In this document: positions 6,758-13,530 of the stretch, piece after piece | Numbering within the stretch: the stretch's first letter is position 1 | How the letters are laid out: every line of letters starts with the position of its first letter | The notes under the pieces: model-generated | Told to the model about the DNA's origin: nothing | Databases searched by the model: none | Seen by the model: the letters and a program-made list of their open reading frames with translations, nothing else | Translations under genes and position numbers: made by a program | NCBI GenBank assembly: GCA_029960955.1 | Contig: JASBVS010000016.1 | Span: 1-34,615 of the forward strand | From: Bacillota bacterium | GTDB lineage: Bacteria; Bacillota; Sulfobacillia; JAIMAT01 | Direction: 5' to 3' | DNA length: 34,615 bases

Positions 6758-6988
6758 ATGGGCCAGGTGATACGCTTCCCGGCTTGGGCGCGAACTGCGA
6801 CTCCGATGATGGTCTACCTGGATTGCCCGACGTGCGGGCGCATCTCGCTCATGCTGGTCGAGCCTGCCGTGGCGCGACGGCCCATGCCGTGCCCGGCCTG
6901 CGCGGCCGATGCTCGAGATGACGGGGTGCTGGGGCTGGAATGGCACATGTGGCGGCCGGTTCCGACGGGGGAGGAGGGCGGAGCATGA
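6758..6988 (+). CDS. Zinc-ribbon small protein
   Basis: 76 residues from ATG 6758, with CGGCGCGGGG ahead as a weak ribosome binding site. It contains DCPTCGRISLML and PMPCPACAAD, two CxxC knuckles about 22 residues apart, as in a zinc ribbon. The C-terminus is Trp/Pro-rich (LEWHMWRPVPTGEEGG). It lies directly after the sigma-like gene and could be a transcription or DNA-binding accessory, but no family is identifiable. Its stop overlaps the next start (ATGA). Confidence 0.6.
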   Translation: MGQVIRFPAWARTATPMMVYLDCPTCGRISLMLVEPAVARRPMPCPACAADARDDGVLGLEWHMWRPVPTGEEGGA

Positions 6989-7308
6989 AGCGCGAGCGCG
7001 TGATCCGAGTCGAGGGCGATCCTCGTTGGCGGGCGGGGAAGCGCATCCAGATGCTGCAACTGCGCGTGGCAGCGCGTCGGCAGGGCGTGTCGGAGCGGTA
7101 CTTCCGCCAGCGCTATGGACTGCCGCCGCTCCACCCCGTAGCGACCGTAGACGAGGCGGAACGAATCCTGCGGGCCAGCGATGAGGAGTTGGAGCGGCTG
7201 ATCGATGAGCAACTGGTGAGCGCGATAGACGCTGCGTTCCGCGCCGCGCTGGAGCGGGTGGCGATGGAGCAAGAGGGAGAGAGGCACAATGATCCGCGCC
7301 CCCGCTAG
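6985..7308 (+). CDS. Hypothetical basic protein with HTH-like start
   Basis: 107 residues from ATG 6985, GGAGGAGG upstream (6970-6977 region), and a four-base overlap with the previous gene. The N-terminal half is strongly basic (RWRAGKRIQMLQLRVAARRQGVSERYFRQRYGLPPL), with a possible helix-turn-helix around 'AARRQGVSERYFRQRYGL'. The second half is acidic and helical (DEAERILRASDEELERLIDEQL). No specific family is recognised. It overlaps the next gene by 20 bases. Confidence 0.55.
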   Translation: MKRERVIRVEGDPRWRAGKRIQMLQLRVAARRQGVSERYFRQRYGLPPLHPVATVDEAERILRASDEELERLIDEQLVSAIDAAFRAALERVAMEQEGERHNDPRPR

Positions 7309-7570
7309 CTCCAGGCTCGACCCCGATGTGGGAGTGGAGATGATCCGCCTCTTTTGGGCGGCGTGGGTCGAGAGTGTCCGGGCTGATATCCGTCGTGTGC
7401 GTCGATGGAAGGACGCCAACGTGGCGGCCTCCGTGCGCGCGGCCATGACCTCGGAGGAGTTGGAGCGTGCATCCGTTGCCTTTGGCACGTCGCCCGATCT
7501 GCTTCGCCGGTTCATTGTCTCGGAGCTGGAACGACCGGCAACGTGGGTGCAAAAGCAGCTGATGGGTTGA
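7289..7570 (+). CDS. Hypothetical protein, end of early operon
   Basis: 93 residues from ATG 7289, preceded by AGAGGGAGAGAGG. The start lies 20 bases inside the previous gene. It is helical, with MIRLFWAAWVESVRADIRRVRRWKDAN and a later SEELERASVAFGTSPDLLRRFIVSELE. No family is recognised. It is the last gene before the 98-base promoter/hairpin region at 7571-7668. Confidence 0.55.
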   Translation: MIRAPASSRLDPDVGVEMIRLFWAAWVESVRADIRRVRRWKDANVAASVRAAMTSEELERASVAFGTSPDLLRRFIVSELERPATWVQKQLMG

Positions 7571-7578
7571 CGCGCCTA

Positions 7579-7584
7579 TTGACA
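7579..7584 (+). promoter_or_regulatory. Possible -35 element (TTGACA)
   Basis: A perfect TTGACA occurs in the intergenic region. The expected -10 position 17 bases on (GCACCA) is poor. TACGCT (7590-7595) and TACCCT (7595-7600) are closer than normal, so this is at best a non-standard or regulated promoter for the genes from 7669 on. Confidence 0.35.
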
Positions 7585-7619
7585 TGGTGTACGCTACCCT
7601 TGCACCATTGCGTCCATAT

Positions 7620-7646
7620 GGGGCCTCCACACGGGGGCCCCTTTGT
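7620..7646 (+). terminator. Intrinsic terminator-like hairpin
   Basis: GGGGCCTCC (7620-7628) pairs with GGGGGCCCC (7633-7641) around an ACAC loop, with one G-U pair. TTTGT follows. It closes the early operon ending at 7570. It lies downstream of the TTGACA and upstream of the next gene, so a short transcript would end or be attenuated here. Confidence 0.6.
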
Positions 7647-7668
7647 CGTTGCCCTGGGGAGGGGTCCG

Positions 7669-8046
7669 ATGTCCCAGCCGTGGCGCAGGTGCGCTGAGTG
7701 CGAGTCCACGATGGTGCCCGTGCGCAGCAGCGGATCGTGGTGGTGCAGGGACTGCGGACGCGAGGAGCCGCTGACGGACTTGTGCCCGGAGTGCTGGGGG
7801 CGGCATGTGGAGCCGGATGGGAACGTGATGCTCTGCCTCCGCTGCGGCTGCCGGTGGAGGCCGAGCCGGCTGGTCACCGCAGCCCAGGCGACGGTGAGGG
7901 AGGCGCTGCGGGGCATGGCATTCGATGACTTTGCGCGGCTCATGACCGATGTGGTCTACGTTCCCGGGCGCGGTTCCCGGTCGAGCCGGAGGCGACGCCG
8001 CCCCAAGCCCGTGCGGCGGTCGCCTTGGGGGGTGTTCGCCGAATGA
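7669..8046 (+). CDS. Multi-zinc-ribbon protein with basic tail
   Basis: 125 residues from ATG 7669 with GGGGAGGGG (7656-7664) upstream. Four CxxC pairs are visible: Cys8/11, Cys26/29, Cys39/42 and Cys56/59. This allows two tandem zinc ribbons within the first 65 residues. The tail contains a basic run (RSSRRRRRPKPVRRS) suited to nucleic-acid binding. The first gene after the promoter/terminator-like region, it may be a transcription-related factor. No named family is recognised. It overlaps the next start by four bases (ATGA). Confidence 0.6.
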   Translation: MSQPWRRCAECESTMVPVRSSGSWWCRDCGREEPLTDLCPECWGRHVEPDGNVMLCLRCGCRWRPSRLVTAAQATVREALRGMAFDDFARLMTDVVYVPGRGSRSSRRRRRPKPVRRSPWGVFAE

Positions 8047-8237
8047 CGCCGAAGAGGTACGACAACCCCGCCAAGCAGCGCGAGTTGGAACGACGGCGAT
8101 TGCGGCAGGCCACAGACGGCCTGCCGTTGTGGTTTTGGGATCGCCTCATGCGAGAGCCGCCCGTGCGAAGCAACGACTTTGGGCCGCACGTCCGGCGGAG
8201 CGGATTCCACAGGAGCCATGTCGCGACAGCCGGTTGA
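8043..8237 (+). CDS. Small basic hypothetical protein (64 aa)
   Basis: 64 residues from ATG 8043 with an ATGA overlap. It is very basic at its start (MTPKRYDNPAKQRELERRRLRQ) and has a LPLWFWDRLMREPP aromatic segment. No family is recognised. It overlaps the start of the nuclease gene by 20 bases, which supports co-translation. Confidence 0.5.
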   Translation: MTPKRYDNPAKQRELERRRLRQATDGLPLWFWDRLMREPPVRSNDFGPHVRRSGFHRSHVATAG

Positions 8238-8655
8238 CGAGATCATCGAGAAGCTGGAGCAGGAGGGCGCGAACGCGCGTTCACGCCGGGCGGCGGAGCG
8301 GCGAGAGGCACGGTGGAGCGAGAAGGCCGAGCGGGGCCGGAAGGCGCGGCGCAACGGGCGTGAGGCGGAGCGGCGGGTGGCCCGGCTCCTCGGCGGTGAG
8401 CTTGTTCCTCTCTCCGGTGCTCTCGGCGGCTCCTGGCGGGGCGATGTCCGTCTGGAGGCAGGCCCGCTCCGCCTCCAGGCGCAGGTGAAGCGCACAAAGG
8501 CACTCGCAACCCAGCGCCGGTGGCTCGACGCGGACGGGTCGGACGTGCTCGTCCAGGTCGACCCCGGCGAGGACACCGCGCGGGGACTCGTGGTGATGCG
8601 GGTGGAGACGTTCCGCTCACTTCTGGAGGCGGTGAGGCGTGGCGACGCTCGATGA
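8218..8655 (+). CDS. Hjc-like PD-(D/E)XK nuclease (putative Holliday junction resolvase)
   Basis: 145 residues. ATG 8218 is chosen for AGGAG (8211-8215); an earlier in-frame start at 8179 lacks one. After a charged helical N-terminus, residues about 45-95 carry the pattern of archaeal-type Hjc and related phage resolvases: NGREAERRVARLLGGE (Glu49/Glu51), PLSGALGGSWRGDVRLE (Asp76) and LQAQVKR (Gln89, Lys91). The second acidic residue of the E/Q-x-K motif is Gln here, as in a subset of the superfamily. It would resolve branched DNA before packaging. An alternative is another structure-specific nuclease of the same fold. It overlaps the next GTG start by 17 bases. Confidence 0.65.
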   Translation: MSRQPVDEIIEKLEQEGANARSRRAAERREARWSEKAERGRKARRNGREAERRVARLLGGELVPLSGALGGSWRGDVRLEAGPLRLQAQVKRTKALATQRRWLDADGSDVLVQVDPGEDTARGLVVMRVETFRSLLEAVRRGDAR

Positions 8656-9115
8656 ACTCCTCCAGGCGTGGGTCGACGTCGCCGGCATTCGCACCCGCTC
8701 TCAGTTCGCGGCGGGCGACGTGGCGGCGGAGGCCGTCCGTGAGCATGGTAGGGGTGTGATCCCCGTCCTCGCCGAGCACGCGCGGCGGAGTGCGCGCTGG
8801 GTCCAGATGGTGATCGCGGTTGCGCAGACGTTCCCGCCGGATGTGCGGGAGCGCTACGCCGAGCTTCCGTGGACCGTCTTCCGGCAGGCTGCCCGTGACC
8901 GCGAGAACCCGGAGCGGTGGCTGCGGCTGGCACAGGACGAGGGCCTGAGCGAGCGTGACCTCGCGGCCAGGATGCGCGGGCGGCGGCCGGCGCGGTGGCA
9001 GGGAGAGTGCGACTGCGGCGCGAGGGTGCATGTGGTCGCCCAGGAGGATGCGGCGGGCGAGACGGTGCGGTGCCCGAGGTGCGGGCAGGACCTGGGCGTG
9101 CTGGAGACACGATGA
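8639..9115 (+). CDS. Helical protein with C-terminal zinc ribbon
   Basis: 158 residues from GTG 8639, with GGAGGCGGTGAGG upstream (8625-8637). The first 110 residues are helical and include LSERDLAARMRG, which looks like part of a helix-turn-helix. The C-terminus holds CDCGARV (Cys124, Cys126) and RCPRCGQ (Cys145, Cys148), a zinc ribbon. The layout suggests a DNA-binding regulator or recombination accessory, but the family is unknown to me. It is the last plus-strand gene before the minus-strand island and is followed by a hairpin. Confidence 0.55.
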   Translation: MATLDELLQAWVDVAGIRTRSQFAAGDVAAEAVREHGRGVIPVLAEHARRSARWVQMVIAVAQTFPPDVRERYAELPWTVFRQAARDRENPERWLRLAQDEGLSERDLAARMRGRRPARWQGECDCGARVHVVAQEDAAGETVRCPRCGQDLGVLETR

Positions 9116-9116
9116 A

Positions 9117-9137
9117 GCCCCGGCGCGGGGCCGGGGC
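9117..9137 (+). terminator. Hairpin between convergent genes
   Basis: GCCCCGGC (9117-9124) pairs with GCCGGGGC (9130-9137) around a five-base loop, two bases after the stop of the plus-strand gene. It faces the minus-strand gene ending at 9162. No T-run is present, but the position between convergent genes fits termination. Confidence 0.5.
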
Positions 9138-9161
9138 GGTGGCAGAGGTGAGTTGAGTGCA

Positions 9162-9416
9162 TCACCAGTCCGGCGTCTGGACCTTGCGACTCCCACGCAA
9201 CCAAGCAAGGTCCGGCTCCTCGTCACTGACGATGCGAGCGTAGCTCTCCGCGCTGTCGTACCACTGGATGTAGCCGTAGTCCTCGGTGTGGATGCAGTGA
9301 TAGTCCCGCTTGATCAGCTTCTTCATCCATCGCCGCGCCGTCGCACGGTCCTCGAAGGGGCCGTAGTAGTCGTGGAGCGGCTCCGCCGCGTGGGAACCCA
9401 TCTGGATGTAGTACAC
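9162..9416 (-). CDS. Small acidic/aromatic hypothetical protein, minus strand
   Basis: 84 residues from a GTG start at 9416 with an excellent AGGAGGTG ribosome binding site upstream on the minus strand. The sequence is Tyr/Trp-rich and includes YYIQMGSHAAEPLHDYYGPF, KKLIKRDYHCIHTEDYGYI and EEPDLAWLRGSRK. The pattern 'GPFEDRATARRWMKKLIKR' resembles small phage or SPOR-like folds in which a beta strand is followed by 'GPF...A...' and a helix, but no family assignment is safe. It is the last gene of the minus-strand island. Confidence 0.6.
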   Translation of the reverse strand: MYYIQMGSHAAEPLHDYYGPFEDRATARRWMKKLIKRDYHCIHTEDYGYIQWYDSAESYARIVSDEEPDLAWLRGSRKVQTPDW

Positions 9417-9441
9417 CGCCGTGCACCTCCTCGCTCTTCAG

Positions 9442-9456
9442 GCCCCCCGCGGGGGC
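9442..9456. other. GC-rich inverted repeat between minus-strand genes
   Basis: GCCCCC (9442-9447) and GGGGGC (9451-9456) flank a CGC loop in the 88-base gap between two minus-strand genes. It may be a weak terminator or processing site. The rest of the gap (9457-9504) has further GC-rich complementarity but no gene. Confidence 0.35.
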
Positions 9457-9504
9457 GGGTGGTTGTGGCCGACCGGGACGGAGCCCGGTTTCGCGGTCGG
9501 CTGG

Positions 9505-10026
9505 CTAGCTATCGAGACGGCACCACGCCTCCCATGCATCGCGGAACTGCTGGTTGTCCTCATTCGCTGGGATACGCCCCTTGCGGACGAGTACGAGGTC
9601 GCGGCCAAGCGAGTGGTCGTGGTAGGTCTGCCCAAGCTGGACCGAGATGGGCTGGTCCGCGTAGATGTGGATCGTCAATCCGGCGTCGAGCGCAGCGAGG
9701 AGGGCGCAGCGCTGGTGCCGCCATGTCCCATCGCGATGCTGATATCCCACGAACCGCCCGCGCTCGTCGGGAGTGATCTCCCGGCCGCATTCGGCGCAGG
9801 TATGCGGAGCGTCTCCGAACTTGAGCGAGGTGGCGATTGGGATGCCCACTAGGCGCATGACTTCGGCGTCCCATTGCTCCTCCTCGCGCTGCGCCTGTGC
9901 GCAAGTCGGGTGCCATAGCTCCTTGGTCTCTCGGCTGTACTCGGCCAGTTCGCCGGGGCGGATGTATCGGCCGCACCTAGCGCAACGCTTGCCGTAGCGG
10001 ACAGCGATGTCGACAGTAGCTCGCAT
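9505..10026 (-). CDS. Protein with two CxxC...HxxC zinc motifs, minus strand
   Basis: 173 residues from ATG at 10026, with GAGGAGGCG just upstream on the minus strand overlapping the previous stop. Two similar zinc modules are visible: CARCGRYIRPGE with WHPTC (Cys15, Cys18, His39, Cys42) and CAECGREITPDE with WRHQRC (Cys77, Cys80, His104, Cys107). Each matches the LIM/treble-clef pattern C-x2-C...H-x2-C seen in small DNA- or protein-binding phage proteins. The repeat suggests an internal duplication. The C-terminal 65 residues have no recognised domain. As part of the only leftward operon, it might be a regulator. Confidence 0.65.
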   Translation of the reverse strand: MRATVDIAVRYGKRCARCGRYIRPGELAEYSRETKELWHPTCAQAQREEEQWDAEVMRLVGIPIATSLKFGDAPHTCAECGREITPDERGRFVGYQHRDGTWRHQRCALLAALDAGLTIHIYADQPISVQLGQTYHDHSLGRDLVLVRKGRIPANEDNQQFRDAWEAWCRLDS

Positions 10027-10029
10027 GAC

Positions 10030-10221
10030 TCACGCCTCCTCGATCATGGTCAGCCGGGCCGCGTCCACCCACGCCCGGCCCTCGCCGGATACTGGCTCGA
10101 CCAGCACGTCCTGCCGCCCGAAGACGTAACGGGAGTCGAGCACGCGGACCTGGATGCGCCACTTCTCCACAGCCATCATCGCCGTCTTGCCCACGACGGG
10201 CTCCATCTGGCGCTCAGTCAA
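10030..10221 (-). CDS. Small hypothetical protein, first gene of minus-strand operon
   Basis: 63 residues from TTG at 10221. An in-frame ATG two codons upstream (10227) is possible, but only two bases separate it from the AGGAGG at 10230-10235 on the minus strand, whereas the TTG has normal eight-base spacing. The sequence has a predicted beta-rich body (EKWRIQVRVLDSRYVFGRQDVLVEPVSGEGRAWVDAARLTMIEE). No family is recognised. It is the promoter-proximal gene of the leftward operon, a position often held by a regulatory protein, but nothing in the sequence confirms this. Confidence 0.55.
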   Translation of the reverse strand: MTERQMEPVVGKTAMMAVEKWRIQVRVLDSRYVFGRQDVLVEPVSGEGRAWVDAARLTMIEEA

Positions 10222-10241
10222 GGCCATCGCCTCCTGTTGGC

Positions 10242-10349
10242 TATAGGGTATAGGGTGTAGCGGCAGGAGTCAAGCGGGCGGCACATGAGAGTTTTGCATG
10301 GGCTGGGCGCTGGTCGATGCGCCGAGAGCATGCCTACTTCTTATAGGGT
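10242..10349. repeat. Three TATAGGGT direct repeats in the divergent region
   Basis: TATAGGGT occurs at 10242-10249, again at 10249-10256 (sharing one T, so TATAGGG is in tandem), and at 10342-10349, exactly 100 bases from the first. They sit at the leftward promoter and just before the rightward TerS-like gene. Binding sites for a regulator, repeated promoter cores, or packaging-site repeats are all possible. Confidence 0.5.
10245..10273 (-). promoter_or_regulatory. Probable leftward promoter
   Basis: On the minus strand TTGACT (10268-10273) lies 15 bases from TATACC (10252-10247), or 17 bases from TACCCT (10250-10245). It is placed to drive the three minus-strand genes with a very short leader. 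Confidence 0.5.
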
Positions 10350-10362
10350 GCAGGTGGTCGCG

Positions 10363-10731
10363 ATGGACGAGTCGGAGATCAGGGAAGGTCAGGATAGCAG
10401 CGGGCAGACGGGGCGCCGTCGTGGCTCGCGCCGTGCACCGCCGACGAACGCTTGGCGACCCGGTCAAAGCGGAAATCCGCGGGGCCGGCCGAAGGAAGTC
10501 GGACACGTGCGGGAGCTGGCGCGCCAGCACACGGAGGACGCGATCCGCACGCTGGCGGCGATCATGCTCGACGGCGAGCAGCCGGCGCGGGCGCGGGTGG
10601 CGGCGGCGGAGGCGCTCCTCGACCGCGGCTGGGGCCGGCCGGAGCAGCCGGTGACGGGCGCGGACGGCGAGCGGCTGGTGATCCAGGTAATCCCGCAGGT
10701 GAAGTCGGCGCTGGAGCAGTTGGGGGGATAG
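10363..10731 (+). CDS. DUF5681-like protein, possible small terminase subunit
   Basis: 122 residues from ATG 10363 (AGGTGG upstream). In-frame ATGs at 10285 and 10330 would place the TATAGGGT repeat inside the gene. Residues about 30-45 (NAWRPGQSGNPRGRPKEVG) match the DUF5681 'PGQSGNPxGRP' signature. The rest (ARQHTEDAIRTLAAIMLDG... ARVAAAEALLDRGWGRPEQ) is the helical body common to these phage proteins next to terminase genes. A DNA-recognition role as small terminase is inferred from position, two genes upstream of the large subunit. The basic GRRRGSRR segment suits DNA binding. Confidence 0.6.
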   Translation: MDESEIREGQDSSGQTGRRRGSRRAPPTNAWRPGQSGNPRGRPKEVGHVRELARQHTEDAIRTLAAIMLDGEQPARARVAAAEALLDRGWGRPEQPVTGADGERLVIQVIPQVKSALEQLGG

Positions 10732-10734
10732 GCG

Positions 10735-11973
10735 ATGGGCCTGACAGTCACGCGCGGCATCGTGCTAGCTAGCAATGCGCAGCCCACCTTCACCCGCAAC
10801 AGCGTCGCCTATTTGCCCGATGGCACGCAGGTCGCGTCCGGCGCGCCGCGCTTTGTCGCGGGGAAAGCCGGGCAGGCGCTGATGGTCGAGGAGGGGACGA
10901 CGAACCTTGTCCCCGCGAACGTGTGCTACGCTGAACCAGATGCTTCGGCTTTCTATGTCGGGGCCGGTACGGTGTCTCGTGACGCCTCCAAAACCTGGAG
11001 CGGTAAGGCGTCATTCCATCTTGTCGGTGGATGGGCTTATACGCTTACTCGCTTCAACGTCACTCCGGGCAATCCAATCACCATCTCCGCTGTTGTTCAA
11101 ACGAAAACGGCTGGCGGACAATTCGGTATCTGGTTTTACGATTCTGGAGGTGCGACTGTAGGGAGCGTCGCTACGGGAAGCCTGTCTGACGCTCCCATTA
11201 CGAACTGGACGCGCAAATCGGCTAGTGGAGTCGTGCCTGCCAATGCTGCTACAGCGGCGGTTTTCATCTCATCTGTGGACTACGCGCCAAGCGGGAACGA
11301 GGCGTGGTTTAACTGGATTTGCGTGGAATACAAGCCTTACGCTACGTCTCAAATCGACGGCGGCGCGACGCGGGCGGCGGAGATACTCACGGCCCCGCTG
11401 GCTGTCCTCAGTCCGGCGCAGGGCACGGTGGAGTGGTTCGGGTACACGCCCAACTGGGCGCAGTTTACCCAGAACTGGCGGCGGCTCTTCGGCACCGGCA
11501 ATACGAATGGATCGGGTGTCTATGCAATGTATTATTATATTGATGGAAAGATACGCGCACACATCAACAACGGGACGACGACCTATGAAGCGGCCACGGC
11601 GACGCTCCCTTCCGCCGGATACCACACCTACGCAATGGCTTACGATTCCTCAGGTCTGGCATTCTACATCGACGGTTCACTCGCCGCATCCGTAGCTGGC
11701 CCGCTCACGCTGCCCTCAAGCTTCGCGGAGCCAGCCATCGGTATCATGGGACGAACAGACGGCTTGGCCGGTGTGAACGACGTGCCCACGGGCGCGCTTG
11801 CGGACGCTGTTCGCTTCTCCTCCCGCGCCCGCACGGCCTCCGAGATCAGCGCGGTCGCCAACGCCTACCTGACTAACGGCACGCCGCCTGCGGTGGACGC
11901 GGATACCACCTACTACCTCGGATTCGACGGCTCGCTGTCGCCCGGCGGCATCCGGTTCCTGCCGGTGGTGTGA
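10735..11973 (+). CDS. LamG/concanavalin-type lectin-fold protein (possible receptor-binding or head-fibre protein)
   Basis: 412 residues from ATG 10735, four bases after the previous stop with TTGGGGGGATAGG as ribosome binding region. Two beta-sandwich parts are apparent. Residues about 60-200 (TNLVPAN... WSGKASFHLVGG... VTPGNPITISAVVQTKTAGG) look like a carbohydrate-binding-module fold. Residues about 220-380 (GTVEWFGYTPN... HINNGTTTYEAATATL... HTYAMAYDSSGLAFYIDGSLAASV... DALADAVRFSSRARTASEI-type ending) follow the LamG_3 pattern. Such domains in phages bind glycans and sit on fibres or capsid spikes. It is inserted between TerS-like and TerL genes, and its central stretches (11000-11350, 11520-11560) are visibly AT-richer than the neighbours, suggesting recent acquisition. 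Confidence 0.7.
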   Translation: MGLTVTRGIVLASNAQPTFTRNSVAYLPDGTQVASGAPRFVAGKAGQALMVEEGTTNLVPANVCYAEPDASAFYVGAGTVSRDASKTWSGKASFHLVGGWAYTLTRFNVTPGNPITISAVVQTKTAGGQFGIWFYDSGGATVGSVATGSLSDAPITNWTRKSASGVVPANAATAAVFISSVDYAPSGNEAWFNWICVEYKPYATSQIDGGATRAAEILTAPLAVLSPAQGTVEWFGYTPNWAQFTQNWRRLFGTGNTNGSGVYAMYYYIDGKIRAHINNGTTTYEAATATLPSAGYHTYAMAYDSSGLAFYIDGSLAASVAGPLTLPSSFAEPAIGIMGRTDGLAGVNDVPTGALADAVRFSSRARTASEISAVANAYLTNGTPPAVDADTTYYLGFDGSLSPGGIRFLPVV

Positions 11974-11974
11974 G

Positions 11975-13342
11975 ATGCAGTTGACGCCGTTCGCGCGGCA
12001 GCAGGAGTTCCTGGCGGCGACCGAGGACGAGGTGTTGTACGGCGGAGCGGCGGGCGGCGGGAAAACAGACGCCTTGATCCTGCGCGCGCTCCTCCGTCTC
12101 CAGCAACAGCCCGGCGCGCACGTGCTCTTCGTCCGGCGCGCCTACCCGGACCTCGAGATGAGCGTGATCCGGCGCGTGCTGCCGCTGGTGCAGGGGATCG
12201 CCGCCTACGACGGCTCGCGCCACCTGCTCCGGTGGCCGAACGGCGCGACGCTCCAGTTCGGCTACGCCGAGCGATACGAGGACGCGCTCCGCTACCAGTC
12301 GGCGGAGTTCGACCTGATCTGCATCGACGAGCTGACCCAGTTGCCGGAGGACGTGTTCGCGCTGCTCCTGAGCCGGAACCGCACGTCGATCCCGGGGCTC
12401 CGGCCGATCCTGCGCGCGGCGACGAACCCGGGCGGCCCGGGCCACGCCTGGGTGAAGCGGCGGTTCATCGACGTCGCGCCGCCCGACACGACCTACACGG
12501 ACCCCACGACGGGCCGGACGCGGCGGTTCATCCCGGCGCGCGTGCAGGACAACCCGCACATCGACCAGGGCTACGTGCAGCGCCTGATGGAGCTGCCCGA
12601 CCTTCTCCGGCGCGCGCTCCTGGACGGCTCGTGGGACGCCGCGGAAGGCTTGGCGTTCCCGGAGTTGCGCCGCGATGTCCACGCCTTCGACCCGAGACCG
12701 CTTCCAGAGCATTGGCCGCGCTTCCGCGCGCTCGACTGGGGATTCGCGCGGCCCTACAGCGTGGGCTGGTACGCCGTGGATGAGGACGGGCGGCTCTGGC
12801 GCTACCGCGAACTCTACGGCTGGGGCGGAGACCCCGACGTGGGCACCCGCGAGACGCCCGAGCAGGTGGCGGAGCGCATCCTCGCGATCGAGCGGGAGGC
12901 GGGCGAGACCGTGCGGCCCGGCCCGGCGGACCCCGCCATCTTCGGCGCGGGCCAGGGCACCGGCCCGACGGTGGCGGAGGCCTTCGCGCGGGCGGGCGTC
13001 GTGTGGGTACCGGCGGACCACCGGCGCGAGCCCGGATGGGCGGCGCTCCACGAGAGGCTGCGCGTGCGCGAGGATGGACATCCCATGCTGATGGTGGCGA
13101 CGACGTGCCTCCATTTCTGGCGGACGGTACCATCGCTGGTGCTCGACCGCCACCGCCCCGAGGACGTGGACACGCGCGGCGAGGACCACGTGGCGGACGA
13201 GGTGCGCTACGCGGTGATGTCGCGTCCGCTTGCGGCGGTGGTGCGTCCGGCTCCTCCAGGGCGCGAGACGCTCGGCTTCATCCGCGAGCACTACCTGCGG
13301 AGGCAGGTGGCGAGAGAGGAGAGGTTCCCGTGGAGGCAGTGA
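11975..13342 (+). CDS. terL: Terminase large subunit
   Basis: 455 residues from ATG 11975, one base after the upstream stop. The ATPase domain has Walker A GGAAGGGKT (residues 23-31) and Walker B LICIDE (114-119). A coupling-type motif follows around AATNPGGPGHAWVKRRF. The C-terminal RNase H-like nuclease domain starts at RALDWGFARPYSVGW (Asp254), continues with GPADPAIF, and ends with DHVADEVRYAVM (Asp408). Together these are the residues that package and cut the concatemer in Terminase_6/Terminase_3-type enzymes. Length is normal for the family. It is followed by the portal gene, the standard order. Its last 13 bases overlap a small membrane-protein gene. Confidence 0.92.
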   Translation: MQLTPFARQQEFLAATEDEVLYGGAAGGGKTDALILRALLRLQQQPGAHVLFVRRAYPDLEMSVIRRVLPLVQGIAAYDGSRHLLRWPNGATLQFGYAERYEDALRYQSAEFDLICIDELTQLPEDVFALLLSRNRTSIPGLRPILRAATNPGGPGHAWVKRRFIDVAPPDTTYTDPTTGRTRRFIPARVQDNPHIDQGYVQRLMELPDLLRRALLDGSWDAAEGLAFPELRRDVHAFDPRPLPEHWPRFRALDWGFARPYSVGWYAVDEDGRLWRYRELYGWGGDPDVGTRETPEQVAERILAIEREAGETVRPGPADPAIFGAGQGTGPTVAEAFARAGVVWVPADHRREPGWAALHERLRVREDGHPMLMVATTCLHFWRTVPSLVLDRHRPEDVDTRGEDHVADEVRYAVMSRPLAAVVRPAPPGRETLGFIREHYLRRQVAREERFPWRQ

Positions 13343-13530
13343 TCGGCTTCGTCCTCGGATGGTTCGCGGCGCTGGCCTGTGTCGGGCTGGCGCTGCTGCT
13401 TTTCGAGCGAGGCGTTCGGATGGAGAAGCTGGTCGGCTCCGCGCCCGCGAGGAAGGATGAGCCCCGGCGCGAGTTGCCCGTCTGGAGGCGCCGCCTGACG
13501 CCGGAGGAGGTGGAGGAGCTTGGCCGCTGA
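13330..13530 (+). CDS. Small single-pass membrane protein between TerL and portal
   Basis: 66 residues from GTG 13330, with GAGAGGAGAGG upstream. Residues about 3-26 (AVIGFVLGWFAALACVGLALLLF) form a transmembrane helix, followed by a charged tail (RRELPVWRRRLTPEEVEELGR). It overlaps TerL by 13 bases and the portal start by 11. A membrane protein in the packaging module is unusual but seen in some phages. No function can be assigned. Confidence 0.6.
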   Translation: MEAVIGFVLGWFAALACVGLALLLFERGVRMEKLVGSAPARKDEPRRELPVWRRRLTPEEVEELGR

